Shown piece by piece: positions 1 through 9,098 of a stretch of 17,480 bases of DNA. A program made the position numbers and the translations under genes. The notes below the pieces were generated by a model. That model was not told the origin of the DNA. It saw only the letters and a program-made list of their open reading frames with translations, and did no database searches. This DNA comes from Planctomycetota bacterium (lineage in GTDB: Bacteria; Planctomycetota; Phycisphaerae; Sedimentisphaerales; Anaerohalosphaeraceae). Every line of letters begins with the position of its first letter. Positions within the stretch are counted from its first letter, which is position 1. The stretch lies in contig DAOVVQ010000049.1 of assembly GCA_030637065.1 (NCBI GenBank), forward strand, positions 1 through 17,480. The letters are read 5' to 3'.

Positions 1-1
1 G

Positions 2-520
2 GGCTGGGCGGTTGCGATCCTTTCTTCCGGCGATCCGGGTGTGTACGGTATGGCGGGGCTGGTGTTGGAACTGGCCCACGAGAAGGGTTTTACGTTTCCG
101 ATAGAAATTATCGCGGGAGTTTCCGCCGCCAATGCCGCCGCAGCCGGTCTCGGGGCGCCCTTGATGTGCGATTACGCCTGCATAAGCCTTAGCGATCTGC
201 TCGTGCCCTGGCAGCAGATCAGGCTTCGGCTGGAGAAGGTTGCCGAGGCGGATCTTGTGGTTGCTCTGTATAACCCGCGAAGCAGAAAACGCGTTAAACA
301 ATTGTGCCAGGCTGCCGATATTTTCAGGAAGTTCCGGCCCGCGCAAACGCCGGTAGGGGTCGCGACCTCTGTTGGTACGGACGATGAGCACACCGTCATC
401 TCGGATCTCGGCAGCTTTCTCGATCTCGATATCGGGATGCGAAGCATTGTTATAATAGGCAATTCGACCAGCCGCGTCTATGGCGATATTTTTCTTACCC
501 AGCGAGGCTACCGAATATGA
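2..520 (+). CDS. cobJ: Precorrin-3B C17-methyltransferase, 3' part (partial)
   Basis: This SAM-dependent methyltransferase makes the C17 methylation and ring contraction of the corrin pathway in the cytoplasm. The frame is open from base 2, so the gene runs in from the left. About 172 codons are visible of a family that usually has about 240-250, so roughly the first 70 residues are missing. The first visible residues contain SSGDPGVYGMAG, the glycine-rich GDPGxYGMA loop of CobJ/CbiH. Further on are LYNPRSRKR, TPVGVATSVG and a C-terminal SIVIIGNSTS segment followed by a terminal RGY, in the order expected for this tetrapyrrole methylase. A GTG lies in frame at 41 but falls inside the conserved loop, so it is not the start. 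The TGA stop overlaps the cobK ATG (ATGA at 517-520), which supports translational coupling. Whether the route is aerobic (CobJ) or anaerobic (CbiH) cannot be decided from this fragment. Confidence 0.92.
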   Translation, partial: GWAVAILSSGDPGVYGMAGLVLELAHEKGFTFPIEIIAGVSAANAAAAGLGAPLMCDYACISLSDLLVPWQQIRLRLEKVAEADLVVALYNPRSRKRVKQLCQAADIFRKFRPAQTPVGVATSVGTDDEHTVISDLGSFLDLDIGMRSIVIIGNSTSRVYGDIFLTQRGYRI

Positions 521-1290
521 TACTACTTCTCGGCGGGACAAGCGAAACGCCCGAAATAGCCAATCTTCTTGCGGAAAACGGCATTGAGGTGCTTATCTCG
601 AACCTGACCGACTCGGCGTCCGGCTGGGATTTGAGCGGTGGTATTCGTCTTCGCTACGGCGGTCTCGACGCAGGCGCGATGTGCGGATTGATCGCCGAAG
701 AAGGCATAACCGCAATAGTTGACGCCGGCCACCCTTATGCCGAGGAGCTTCATAATAATGCTGTCGAGTCATGCTCCCGGATGAATATTTCGTATTTCAG
801 ATATGAAAGGCCCGGCGCCGATTACGACGGATGCGATGTCGAATTTGCCGATGGCCACGAAGACGGCGCAGAGCTTGCTTTCAGGATCGGCCATAGGATA
901 CTGCTTACGACCGGCTCAAGAAACCTTGCACCTTATGTCCAAGCCGCGAGGGATACGGGCTCGAAACTCTATGTTCGCGTATTGCCAGGCGAAGAGTCCA
1001 TAGCCTGTTGCAGAGATAGCGGTGTCGATCAGGACGCTATAATTGCAGGGCTGGGGCCTTTTACGGCCAAATGCAATATCGAATTGATAAAAAAACATTC
1101 CATAGACGTTCTCGTTACCAAAGACAGCGGTCTGGCAGGAGGTGTCGCCGAAAAACTTCAGGCCGCCGGGGCGTGCGGAATAAAAGTTGTCGTCATCAGA
1201 AGGCCTGTCATCAGGCAAAAAACAGGTGAATGCTTTGAAGTTATCTCGGAACTGATAGAACAGGTGAGCAGTTACGTCGAAGAACATTAA
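517..1290 (+). CDS. cobK: Precorrin-6A (cobalt-precorrin-6A) reductase
   Basis: The 257-residue product matches the usual length of CobK/CbiJ, which reduces the macrocycle of precorrin-6A or its cobalt form with a nicotinamide cofactor. The N-terminus MILLLGGTSE is the glycine-rich nucleotide-binding strand-loop. VDAGHPYAEELHNNA near residues 69-83 is the family's conserved DAxHPxA region. LLTTGSRNL near residue 130 and LVTKDSGLAGG near residue 204 are the other typical CbiJ blocks. The ATG overlaps the cobJ stop, so the pair is co-translated. It is the last gene of the + strand block: the next gene is on the other strand, about 200 bp away. CobJ next to CobK is a common cobalamin-cluster arrangement. 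Family assignment is secure; the aerobic versus anaerobic substrate form is not. Confidence 0.93.
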   Translation: MILLLGGTSETPEIANLLAENGIEVLISNLTDSASGWDLSGGIRLRYGGLDAGAMCGLIAEEGITAIVDAGHPYAEELHNNAVESCSRMNISYFRYERPGADYDGCDVEFADGHEDGAELAFRIGHRILLTTGSRNLAPYVQAARDTGSKLYVRVLPGEESIACCRDSGVDQDAIIAGLGPFTAKCNIELIKKHSIDVLVTKDSGLAGGVAEKLQAAGACGIKVVVIRRPVIRQKTGECFEVISELIEQVSSYVEEH

Positions 1291-1490
1291 TCGACCGATC
1301 GAAGCCTGCATAGCATTTGTTCTTCGGTTAAACCCTTCGCCATATATCTTTCAAGCGGGATCAGTCTGCGCGCAGTGACAGACGGCTGACGGAAAGTAAC
1401 CGGCACATTGTTACGCTTGCGACATTAAAGACATGGAAGGGGTTAGGGATTGCGAATTGCAAAATCAGGAGCTTCCTTATTCAGCAAGCC
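1291..1490. other. Convergent intergenic region, no clear terminator
   Basis: This 200 bp lies between the cobK stop (+) and the last sulfatase stop (-), so transcription from both blocks should end here. I see no GC-rich hairpin followed by a T-run on either strand. The best pairing is TCAG/TCTG with CAGA/CTGA at about 1361-1387, with a three-base bulge and no T-tract. A second weak pairing is ACCG/CGGT, flanking 1294-1328. There is no convincing ORF, tRNA or B12-box. Termination may be factor-dependent. Confidence 0.4.
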
Positions 1491-2945
<1,455 letters not shown>

Positions 2946-2956
2946 AGACCTTCTCC

Positions 2957-4435
2957 TTACCGCTTATTCCTGATCGCTTCCAAAAGTGCTTTATTGGTTT
3001 CCACAAAGTTCTTGTTCTTCCACAATGAAGCAGCCTCGGTCTCCTTTGCCCAGTCCCGGAGCATACCCCGCATTTTCTTCGTTCGTTCCGGCTCCCTGGC
3101 TGCCAGGTCATTTTGCTCGCCGATATCATCGCTTAGATCGTAAAGCTCGGCCTTGTCTTCAAACAATATCTCGACGAGTTTATAATCCCCATCGCGAACA
3201 GCAGCCATACTCGGGTTGCCGGTCCCGTCTTTGGCAAAGGTGTAATACCAGTAGATCGGCCCGCGTCTGAACGACTTATCGCCTTTCAGGATCGGAGCAA
3301 AACTCACGCCGTCAATATGCTGTTTGGGCCTTGGGCGAAGACCCGCTATATCGAGCATTGTCGGATAAAGATCCGTCCCAACTACAGGCAGATCGCTTAC
3401 AGAACCGGCCTTCGTCACACCGGGCCAAAACACAATAAGCGGCAGCCTGATCCCGCCTTCATATATCCAGCCCTTGCCCGTCCTCAGCGGATGGTTACTG
3501 GTCGCCATCGGTCTGTTCGATGTCGCCGCCGTCGTTGAAAGCCCGCCGTTATCAGAGGTAAAAATTATAGCGGTATTATCAGCCAACCCCGATCTTTCAA
3601 GCTCCTTCCGAATCCTTTTCACGCTCTCGTCGACGCTTTCGATCATGGCTGCGTAAACGGCAATATCCTGCTTCATCTTCACCTTGCCGGTATAATCGGT
3701 AATATAATCGGGACCGGTGTCCTTGGCCATTGAGGCCAGCTTCTTCTCGTATTTTTTTATCAGTTTCTCCTTGGCCTCTAAGGGCGTATGAACGCCATAA
3801 TGCGACAGCCAAAGCAAAAACGGCTTATCCGGATGCTCCTTTACATGATCTCGCAGGAACTTAATCGATTCATCCGTCAGCCGATCGGTCAAATACTGCC
3901 CCTCCTTGCCTCCCTCGAGTCCGGGCGGCGTTGCCAGGCTGCCCTTGCTGTAAGGATGAAAATACGTCGGCGGCGATCCATACTCACAGCCGCCCTTATT
4001 GATATCGAAACCCTGGTCCTGGGGATAATACCCCTTCTTGCCGAGGTGCCACTTGCCCGTAAAAAATGTCCTGTACCCGGCCTCCTTAAAGGCCTCGGCG
4101 ATCGTCACCTCCTCGATCGCGAGCCCGTCGCCGCTTTTTATCCCCGGCCTGTAATGATACTTACCCGTCATGATCGAGGTCCGCGATGAAACACACCGGG
4201 GAGCGGCCTGATAAGCATCCGTGAACAACACACCGTCCTTCGCAAGCCGGTCGATGGCAGGCGTTTCGTAAAAATCCGAACCCATACAGGATATGTCCTT
4301 CCAGCCGAGGTCGTCCACTATGCAAAAAACGAAGTTCAGCTTTTTCTCAGGCGCCCCGTATGCAGCGAAACAAAACGCACCAACAACCGCAACCATCGAC
4401 ATTGACTTCATAAATCCGATACGATCAAACGTCAT
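2957..4435 (-). CDS. Sec-exported arylsulfatase A-like sulfatase with CVSSR motif (sulfatase 2)
   Basis: Type I sulfatase of 492 residues. I chose the ATG at 4435 rather than the one 30 nt upstream because a strong Shine-Dalgarno sequence (AAAGGA) sits 7 nt before it and the upstream gene's TAA ends 2 nt before it. The N-terminus has a hydrophobic Sec leader ending near AAYGA (about residue 28). Metal ligands D41/D42 lie in FCIVDDLGW. Other active-site positions are K128 and H130 (TGKWHLG), H217 (GVHTP), D295/N296 (TSDNGG) and K321 (GKGWIYEGG). This is the arylsulfatase A-like architecture, different from sulfatases 1, 3 and 4. The formylglycine motif is C81-VSSR: serine replaces the usual proline or alanine at +2, while Cys, Arg and the following TSIMTG are intact. 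The protein is full length, so it is probably active, but maturation efficiency is uncertain. Substrate unknown. Confidence 0.92.
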   Translation of the reverse strand: MTFDRIGFMKSMSMVAVVGAFCFAAYGAPEKKLNFVFCIVDDLGWKDISCMGSDFYETPAIDRLAKDGVLFTDAYQAAPRCVSSRTSIMTGKYHYRPGIKSGDGLAIEEVTIAEAFKEAGYRTFFTGKWHLGKKGYYPQDQGFDINKGGCEYGSPPTYFHPYSKGSLATPPGLEGGKEGQYLTDRLTDESIKFLRDHVKEHPDKPFLLWLSHYGVHTPLEAKEKLIKKYEKKLASMAKDTGPDYITDYTGKVKMKQDIAVYAAMIESVDESVKRIRKELERSGLADNTAIIFTSDNGGLSTTAATSNRPMATSNHPLRTGKGWIYEGGIRLPLIVFWPGVTKAGSVSDLPVVGTDLYPTMLDIAGLRPRPKQHIDGVSFAPILKGDKSFRRGPIYWYYTFAKDGTGNPSMAAVRDGDYKLVEILFEDKAELYDLSDDIGEQNDLAAREPERTKKMRGMLRDWAKETEAASLWKNKNFVETNKALLEAIRNKR

Positions 4436-4437
4436 AT

Positions 4438-5958
4438 TTATTTCCTTTCCCTGCTTTTCTCCCATAATTCAGCGGCGATCTTGTGATGGCGGCGCACAAC
4501 CGATTTGTAGCCTGCGTCATCGGCAAGATTTTGATTCTCTTGAGGGTCCTTCTCATGGTCGTACAGCTCTCTGGCGAAAGTTTCACCCGTATCCTTCTGG
4601 ATCCATTCCACATAGCGATACGATTCGGTTCGGATAGAGTAGCCGATATAGCTCTTGCCGCCCTGAGAGCGGGGGTACTGACTGATCGCCGCCTCTTTCC
4701 ACGGTTTATCCGGGTCCGCAAGAAGAGGGACGAAGCTTCTGCCCTGGCAGTAGTCCGGGATATTCCCGCCTGCCAACTCGCAAAGCGTCGGATAGATATC
4801 GACGTGCTCGACCAGGGCCTTTGTTCGTGTGCCGGGTTTATGCCGGCCCGGGCTGCGAATGATCATCGGCACCCAGGCATCGTTTTCGTAGTTCGTGTGC
4901 TTGCACCACATATCATGCTCGCCGAGCTTCCAGCCGTGATCGCCCCAGAGGATCACAACCGTATCGCCGCTGAGATTCAGCCTGTCCAGCTCATCCAGCA
5001 GCCGACCGATCTGCGCATCAACGAAACTCACGCAGGCGTAATAGCCATGGATCAACTCCTTCGCCTGCCGGGAAGTGACATTTTCGTCGTAATCCTTAGG
5101 CATATCCTTATATGCCCGAAGTTCGCCCCAACTCATATGAGCGATCGGCGGCGAGCCCTTGGGCGGATAGCGGTTCGGGGCCAGCGGCAATCTCTCGCGA
5201 TCATACATATCCCAGTACTTTTTCGGAGCGACGAATGGCAGATGCGGTTTCTTAAAGCCCAGAGCCAAAAAGAAGGGCTGATCGCTTCGATCTCGAAGGA
5301 ACTCTATGGCTGTATCCGTCATGGCCCCGTCATGGTAGCTGCTATCAGGCTCATCAGCCATCTCGAAAGCGGGGCCTTTGGTGAATTTGCGGACATCAGC
5401 ACTTTTTATTTTCAACTTTTCGGCCTCAGCGGTCCGCTCGGCGATATATTCAAGGGCCTCATCGGTGAAATAGGCGCTGATCTGCCGCTCGGTTTTGATA
5501 TCGTGCCACTTATCCCACGCCGAAGGCTCCTCGGTGTGCAGTATCTTCCCCATGCCCACAGTGTAATAGCCTTGTTTTTTCAGATATTGCGGCAAAAGCA
5601 CGGCGTCCGGAACGGTCTTACGAAAATCGGTATGCAGGTCCTGAACTTTCGTCGTATCGGGACGCAGGCCGGTCATCAGGCTGATCCGCGAGGGAAGGCA
5701 TACCGCCTGCTGGCAATAGGCCCGCTCGAACAGCACGCCGCTATCCGCCAGCCGATCGATATTAGGGCTATTCATCTGCGAAAAGCCATAACAGCCCAAT
5801 TGAGGACGCAGATCGTCTATCGCGATGAAAAGAATATTCGGCCTCTGCGGGGGCGTAGAGGCCATGGATTTCACACTGATCGCACAAAAAACGGCCAGGC
5901 CCGCGATTAAGACGGCCCGAAATAATAAGTTCCGGCTGGGGAGATGCTTGTTTTTCAT
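4438..5958 (-). CDS. Sec-exported iduronate-2-sulfatase-like sulfatase (sulfatase 3)
   Basis: Type I sulfatase of 506 residues. The N-terminus is basic, then hydrophobic from about residue 11 to 29, with a likely signal peptidase site after SMA or SMAS (residues 31-34). There is no twin-arginine motif, unlike its close relatives 1 and 4. Metal ligands are D48/D49 (FIAIDDL), the formylglycine motif is C87-LPSR, and K138, H239 (KKPHLPF), D340/H341 (WGDHGWKLGEH) and K353 fill the remaining active-site positions. The core blocks ELIHGYYACVSFVDAQ and KPHLPFVAPKKYWD are nearly identical to those in sulfatases 1 and 4, which points to origin by duplication. Its central region around residues 150-210 differs most, so specificity may differ. 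It begins 15 bp after the preceding stop, with AAGGGA close to the ATG, and is followed 2 bp later by sulfatase 2. Substrate unknown. Confidence 0.93.
   Translation of the reverse strand: MKNKHLPSRNLLFRAVLIAGLAVFCAISVKSMASTPPQRPNILFIAIDDLRPQLGCYGFSQMNSPNIDRLADSGVLFERAYCQQAVCLPSRISLMTGLRPDTTKVQDLHTDFRKTVPDAVLLPQYLKKQGYYTVGMGKILHTEEPSAWDKWHDIKTERQISAYFTDEALEYIAERTAEAEKLKIKSADVRKFTKGPAFEMADEPDSSYHDGAMTDTAIEFLRDRSDQPFFLALGFKKPHLPFVAPKKYWDMYDRERLPLAPNRYPPKGSPPIAHMSWGELRAYKDMPKDYDENVTSRQAKELIHGYYACVSFVDAQIGRLLDELDRLNLSGDTVVILWGDHGWKLGEHDMWCKHTNYENDAWVPMIIRSPGRHKPGTRTKALVEHVDIYPTLCELAGGNIPDYCQGRSFVPLLADPDKPWKEAAISQYPRSQGGKSYIGYSIRTESYRYVEWIQKDTGETFARELYDHEKDPQENQNLADDAGYKSVVRRHHKIAAELWEKSRERK
4443..4450 (-). 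promoter_or_regulatory. Ribosome binding site deciding the start of sulfatase 2
   Basis: The minus strand reads GGAAAGGA, 7 nt before the ATG at 4435. It lies inside the last codons of sulfatase 3, whose TAA occupies 4438-4440. This favours the ATG at 4435 over the ATG at 4465, which would overlap the upstream gene by 28 nt. Confidence 0.75.
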
Positions 5959-5973
5959 AGTTCCCTTACCCTA

Positions 5974-7443
5974 TTAAATATTGTTGACTATTTTTTCAAA
6001 CCGCCGAACGACCTTTCGATATTCGGGATCATCCACTACATTGACGGTTTCCATCGGATCGGTCTGGTAATCATATAGCTCACGGGCGATTATTGGCCCG
6101 TCGGTTTGCCCCTCGTAGAATTTTTTCTCCTGCCAGATAATATAGCGATATCGCCTGTCGCGATAGGCATAGCCCATAACCCCGCTTCCCCGCTGAAATT
6201 GACTGACAGCCGCCTTTTTAACGGAGGCCTTCGGGTCGTTAAGGATCGGCTCCAGCGTCGCCCCTTCAAGCTGCCGGGGCGTATCCAGACCGGCCAGGTC
6301 GCATAAAGTCGGGAAAATATCCACGAATTCCGTCGGCGACTGCGACTTTCCCCTGTATTTCCTGTTCGGAGTCGAAAATATCAATGGCGAACGCGTAGAC
6401 TGCTCGAAATTCGTATGCTTGCACCAAAGGCCGTGATCGCCCAGATGCCAGCCGTGATCGCCCCACAAAACCACGATCGTATCGTCGGCGATCCCCTGCT
6501 CTTTCACCTCATCGAGCAGCTTGCCGACCTGAGCATCGACAAAAGAAACACAGGCATAATAGCCATGGATCATTTCAAGCTGCTTATCTTCGGAAAACGG
6601 CCCAGCCAGCGGAACATCCGTATAGCCGTTACGCAATTCGCTGGACTTGTGATAGGCCAATTCCGGCCCGTTCTTCGAGAATTGCTGGAACGGGTGAACC
6701 TTAAAATCCTCCCGCTTATAAAGATCCCAGTATTTTTTCGGAGCGGTAAATGGCAGATGCGGTTTCTTGAAACCCACCGCTAAGAAAAACGGCTTGTTGC
6801 CCTCGACCAGGATCTTCAGGTTATCAACGGCTGCAACAGTCAGTTTGCCGTCGAAATAATCGGTGTCAGGCACATCGATACACTCCGTCGACGGCTTATT
6901 ATTCCTGACACGATCCTCCTCTGTGGGATTGGACGTGATCTTGCCTTCGCTGGCGTACTTGTTCTCCGGAACATATACAAACGGCCTGCTCCACGAAGCC
7001 TTGTCCTGCGTACCCATGCCGTCACAGCAGCGATAATCGAAGATCTTACCCATGCCAACGGTCGTATAGCCATTCTGTTTGAAGTGCTGCGGCAGCGTCA
7101 GGATATCAGGGTCGATATCGCGCATCCTTGTCTTGAGGTCCCATACCTTTGTCGTGTCGGGTCGAAGGCCCGTAAGCAGGCTCGCCCTCGTTGGGCCGCA
7201 CACAGCCACCTGGCAATGATTATTCAGGAACACAAAACCGTTTTCGGCCAGCCGGTCAATGTTGGGAGACTTAACCTGCCTGTCGCCATAACAACCAAGG
7301 ATCGGCTTCAGGTCGTCAACCGCTATAAACAGCACGTTGGGCCTCCTGGCGGTCTCCTTCGCAAACAATCCGCCACTGGCAGCTAAGGAAACCACCCCGA
7401 TCCTGCCACAGGTTTTTATAAACTCACGTCTTGATAATGACAT
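5974..7443 (-). CDS. Tat-exported iduronate-2-sulfatase-like sulfatase (sulfatase 4)
   Basis: Type I sulfatase of 489 residues. SRREFIK at residues 4-10 is a twin-arginine motif, followed by a short hydrophobic segment to about residue 28. Metal ligands are D43/D44, the formylglycine motif is C82-GPTR with the classic RASLLTG continuation, and K133, H229 (KKPHLPF), D329/H330 (WGDHGWHLGDH) and K342 are in the expected places. It is the closest relative of sulfatase 1: both have LGCYGDR, LNNHCQ, CGPxRASL, HPFQQ and LTLPQHF. Sulfatase 3 is the next nearest. A strong GGAGG at 7449-7453, 5 nt before the ATG and 14 bp after the previous stop, supports the start. The natural substrate cannot be read from the sequence; the name reflects family resemblance only. 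Confidence 0.94.
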   Translation of the reverse strand: MSLSRREFIKTCGRIGVVSLAASGGLFAKETARRPNVLFIAVDDLKPILGCYGDRQVKSPNIDRLAENGFVFLNNHCQVAVCGPTRASLLTGLRPDTTKVWDLKTRMRDIDPDILTLPQHFKQNGYTTVGMGKIFDYRCCDGMGTQDKASWSRPFVYVPENKYASEGKITSNPTEEDRVRNNKPSTECIDVPDTDYFDGKLTVAAVDNLKILVEGNKPFFLAVGFKKPHLPFTAPKKYWDLYKREDFKVHPFQQFSKNGPELAYHKSSELRNGYTDVPLAGPFSEDKQLEMIHGYYACVSFVDAQVGKLLDEVKEQGIADDTIVVLWGDHGWHLGDHGLWCKHTNFEQSTRSPLIFSTPNRKYRGKSQSPTEFVDIFPTLCDLAGLDTPRQLEGATLEPILNDPKASVKKAAVSQFQRGSGVMGYAYRDRRYRYIIWQEKKFYEGQTDGPIIARELYDYQTDPMETVNVVDDPEYRKVVRRFEKIVNNI

Positions 7444-7457
7444 TACAGCCTCCGAAT

Positions 7458-9074
7458 TTACGGGCGAAATTCTCCCGGCAGATCGTCGAGATACTTTCGA
7501 AGCTCTTTTTTCATCTCCGCTAATTTCTTCTTATACTCAGGGTCCTTAGCCAGATTATTCTGCTCGCCCGGGTCCCTGGATAAGTCGTACAATTGATCGG
7601 CGTCGTAATAGCCTTCGTATTTGCCGGTCGATTCATGTTCGGCGTGCCCGCCTCCGGGTATCATGCACAGATGGCTGAACGGCTTGGACGGGTCTTCGTT
7701 AACGACGACCATACTCATCCTTATACGCTCTTTATTGTAATCGTCGAGAAGTTCCTGCCGATCCTCGATGGTGAATTCCTTCGTATAGTCCGGATAGCGA
7801 ACTGCTACGTATTTGAAGTTACCCTTCCTGACGCCCCGGGCGTAGCCCAACTCGAAGTACAAAGAATCGCGACCTTTATCGTTATCGCCGTCGAGCACAC
7901 CCTTAAAGCTCACACCGTCAAACTTAACCTTCCGGTAATCCACAGACGCCATATCCAGGATCGTAGGAGCAAAATCCACATTCGAGATCAGGGCATCAGT
8001 CTCAGCACCGCACTTAAAGCCGCCCTTCTTCCATACGATCGACGGATTATAAACGCCTCCCTGATAGACCGTTCCCTTACCCGTCTGGCCATGGTCGTTA
8101 AAGAAAAACACGACCGTATTGTCATCGATCCCGTAATCTTCCAGCTTATTCAGCAGCGCCCCCAACGCATCGTCCAGCCAAAGGAGATTCTTCTGGTGAT
8201 TCCCGGTGATGCCTGCTTTTTTCAGCCTTTTCGGGATCGACGCCCGCGGCGGCAGGACATCCAGGGGCCTGTCCAGATAGCCGTCAGCGGTGATCAAAGG
8301 GTCGGCGTTCCATGACCTGTCATCCTCCGTCGGGCCGTGAGGAACCGTCGTCGCAAAATACAGGAAGAACGGTTTGTCTTTGCACTGGTCAACGAAATCA
8401 AGGCCGCCTTTCGCTATCCAATCGAGATTTTGAACGGCAAGCTCTTTTAGGCCGATGAAATTCGGATTATTGTGATAGACGCTTGACACGTAGTCGAAAC
8501 CGGTTTGCTTGATCGCCGCCTTTATCTTGTTGGAATTGATCTTCAGCTTGTTTACGATCGCGGGATTTTTGACATCGGCGTCATAGTCCGGGAATTGATA
8601 AAAATCCTTGACCTCGACAACATGGTTCTTGCCGACCATGCCGGTCGTATAGCCGCCTCTTTTCAGCAGTTTGGCGAGCGTAACATCTTTCGAGGTCATA
8701 AACGAGTTCCACTGGATAACGGTTTGTCCGTCGTTTTTCCTTGTAAAGCTCGTGAACTCCTCATTGGTTGCCCGGCTGGCGTACCTGCCCGTCAGACAGT
8801 TATACCTGCTCGGCGTGCAAACCGGCGAAACCACGTGCTGGTTCGTCAGGATCGTACCCTCCGAGACCAGACGGTCGATATTAGGGGTCAGGTTCCTGCC
8901 TTTGCCCTGGCCCAGACAGTTAAACATCTCAGGCCGCATATCGTCGGCGATAAAGAATATTATATTCGGTTTCACCGGCTTTGTTTTCTTAGCTGTCGCA
9001 GGCAAACCCATAGCGATAGCGGCAATCCCAGCGGCCCTTAGAAAATCACGACGGGAAATTTTATATCCATTCAT
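7458..9074 (-). CDS. Tat-exported sulfatase of a distinct branch (sulfatase 5)
   Basis: Type I sulfatase of 538 residues from the ATG at 9074. A GTG 12 nt upstream is in frame, but AAAGGTGA at 9083-9090 overlaps that codon and lies 8 nt before the ATG, so the ATG is preferred. SRRDFLRAAG at residues 7-16 is a twin-arginine motif followed by an alanine-rich hydrophobic stretch ending near PATA (residue 28). Metal ligands are D44/D45 (FIADDMRP), the formylglycine motif is C86-TPSR, and K149, H246 (VPHGP), D327/H328 (FNDHGQTGKG) and K333 follow. There is a long middle region (about residues 100-200) and no KPHLPF block, so it belongs to a different sulfatase subfamily from 1, 3 and 4 and from 2. 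It is the first sulfatase after the cellulase gene, 24 bp downstream. Substrate unknown. Confidence 0.92.
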   Translation of the reverse strand: MNGYKISRRDFLRAAGIAAIAMGLPATAKKTKPVKPNIIFFIADDMRPEMFNCLGQGKGRNLTPNIDRLVSEGTILTNQHVVSPVCTPSRYNCLTGRYASRATNEEFTSFTRKNDGQTVIQWNSFMTSKDVTLAKLLKRGGYTTGMVGKNHVVEVKDFYQFPDYDADVKNPAIVNKLKINSNKIKAAIKQTGFDYVSSVYHNNPNFIGLKELAVQNLDWIAKGGLDFVDQCKDKPFFLYFATTVPHGPTEDDRSWNADPLITADGYLDRPLDVLPPRASIPKRLKKAGITGNHQKNLLWLDDALGALLNKLEDYGIDDNTVVFFFNDHGQTGKGTVYQGGVYNPSIVWKKGGFKCGAETDALISNVDFAPTILDMASVDYRKVKFDGVSFKGVLDGDNDKGRDSLYFELGYARGVRKGNFKYVAVRYPDYTKEFTIEDRQELLDDYNKERIRMSMVVVNEDPSKPFSHLCMIPGGGHAEHESTGKYEGYYDADQLYDLSRDPGEQNNLAKDPEYKKKLAEMKKELRKYLDDLPGEFRP

Positions 9075-9082
9075 CTTTTTGC

Positions 9083-9090
9083 TCACCTTT
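9083..9090 (-). promoter_or_regulatory. Ribosome binding site deciding the start of sulfatase 5
   Basis: The minus strand reads AAAGGTGA with 8 nt to the ATG at 9074. The alternative in-frame GTG at 9086 lies inside this element and has only an A/T-rich run upstream, so it is unlikely to be the start. Confidence 0.7.
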
Positions 9091-9098
9091 ATAAAAAC

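Noticed and set aside
1361..1387. Stem-loop after cobK as a rho-independent terminator.
   Set aside because: The stem is only two short helices with a bulge and there is no T-run on either strand.
1291..1490. Possible cobalamin riboswitch near the cob genes.
   Set aside because: It would lie downstream of cobK, not upstream of a cob gene, and I see no B12-box-like sequence.
4436..4465. ATG at 4465 as the start of sulfatase 2.
   Set aside because: It would overlap sulfatase 3 by 28 nt and add ten hydrophilic residues before the signal peptide; the ATG at 4435 has a strong RBS.
4483..5910. A 475-codon open frame on the + strand, antisense to sulfatase 3.
   Set aside because: It mirrors a gene with a complete sulfatase active site and signal peptide; its translation shows no recognisable domain. 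It is a by-product of codon use on the opposite strand.
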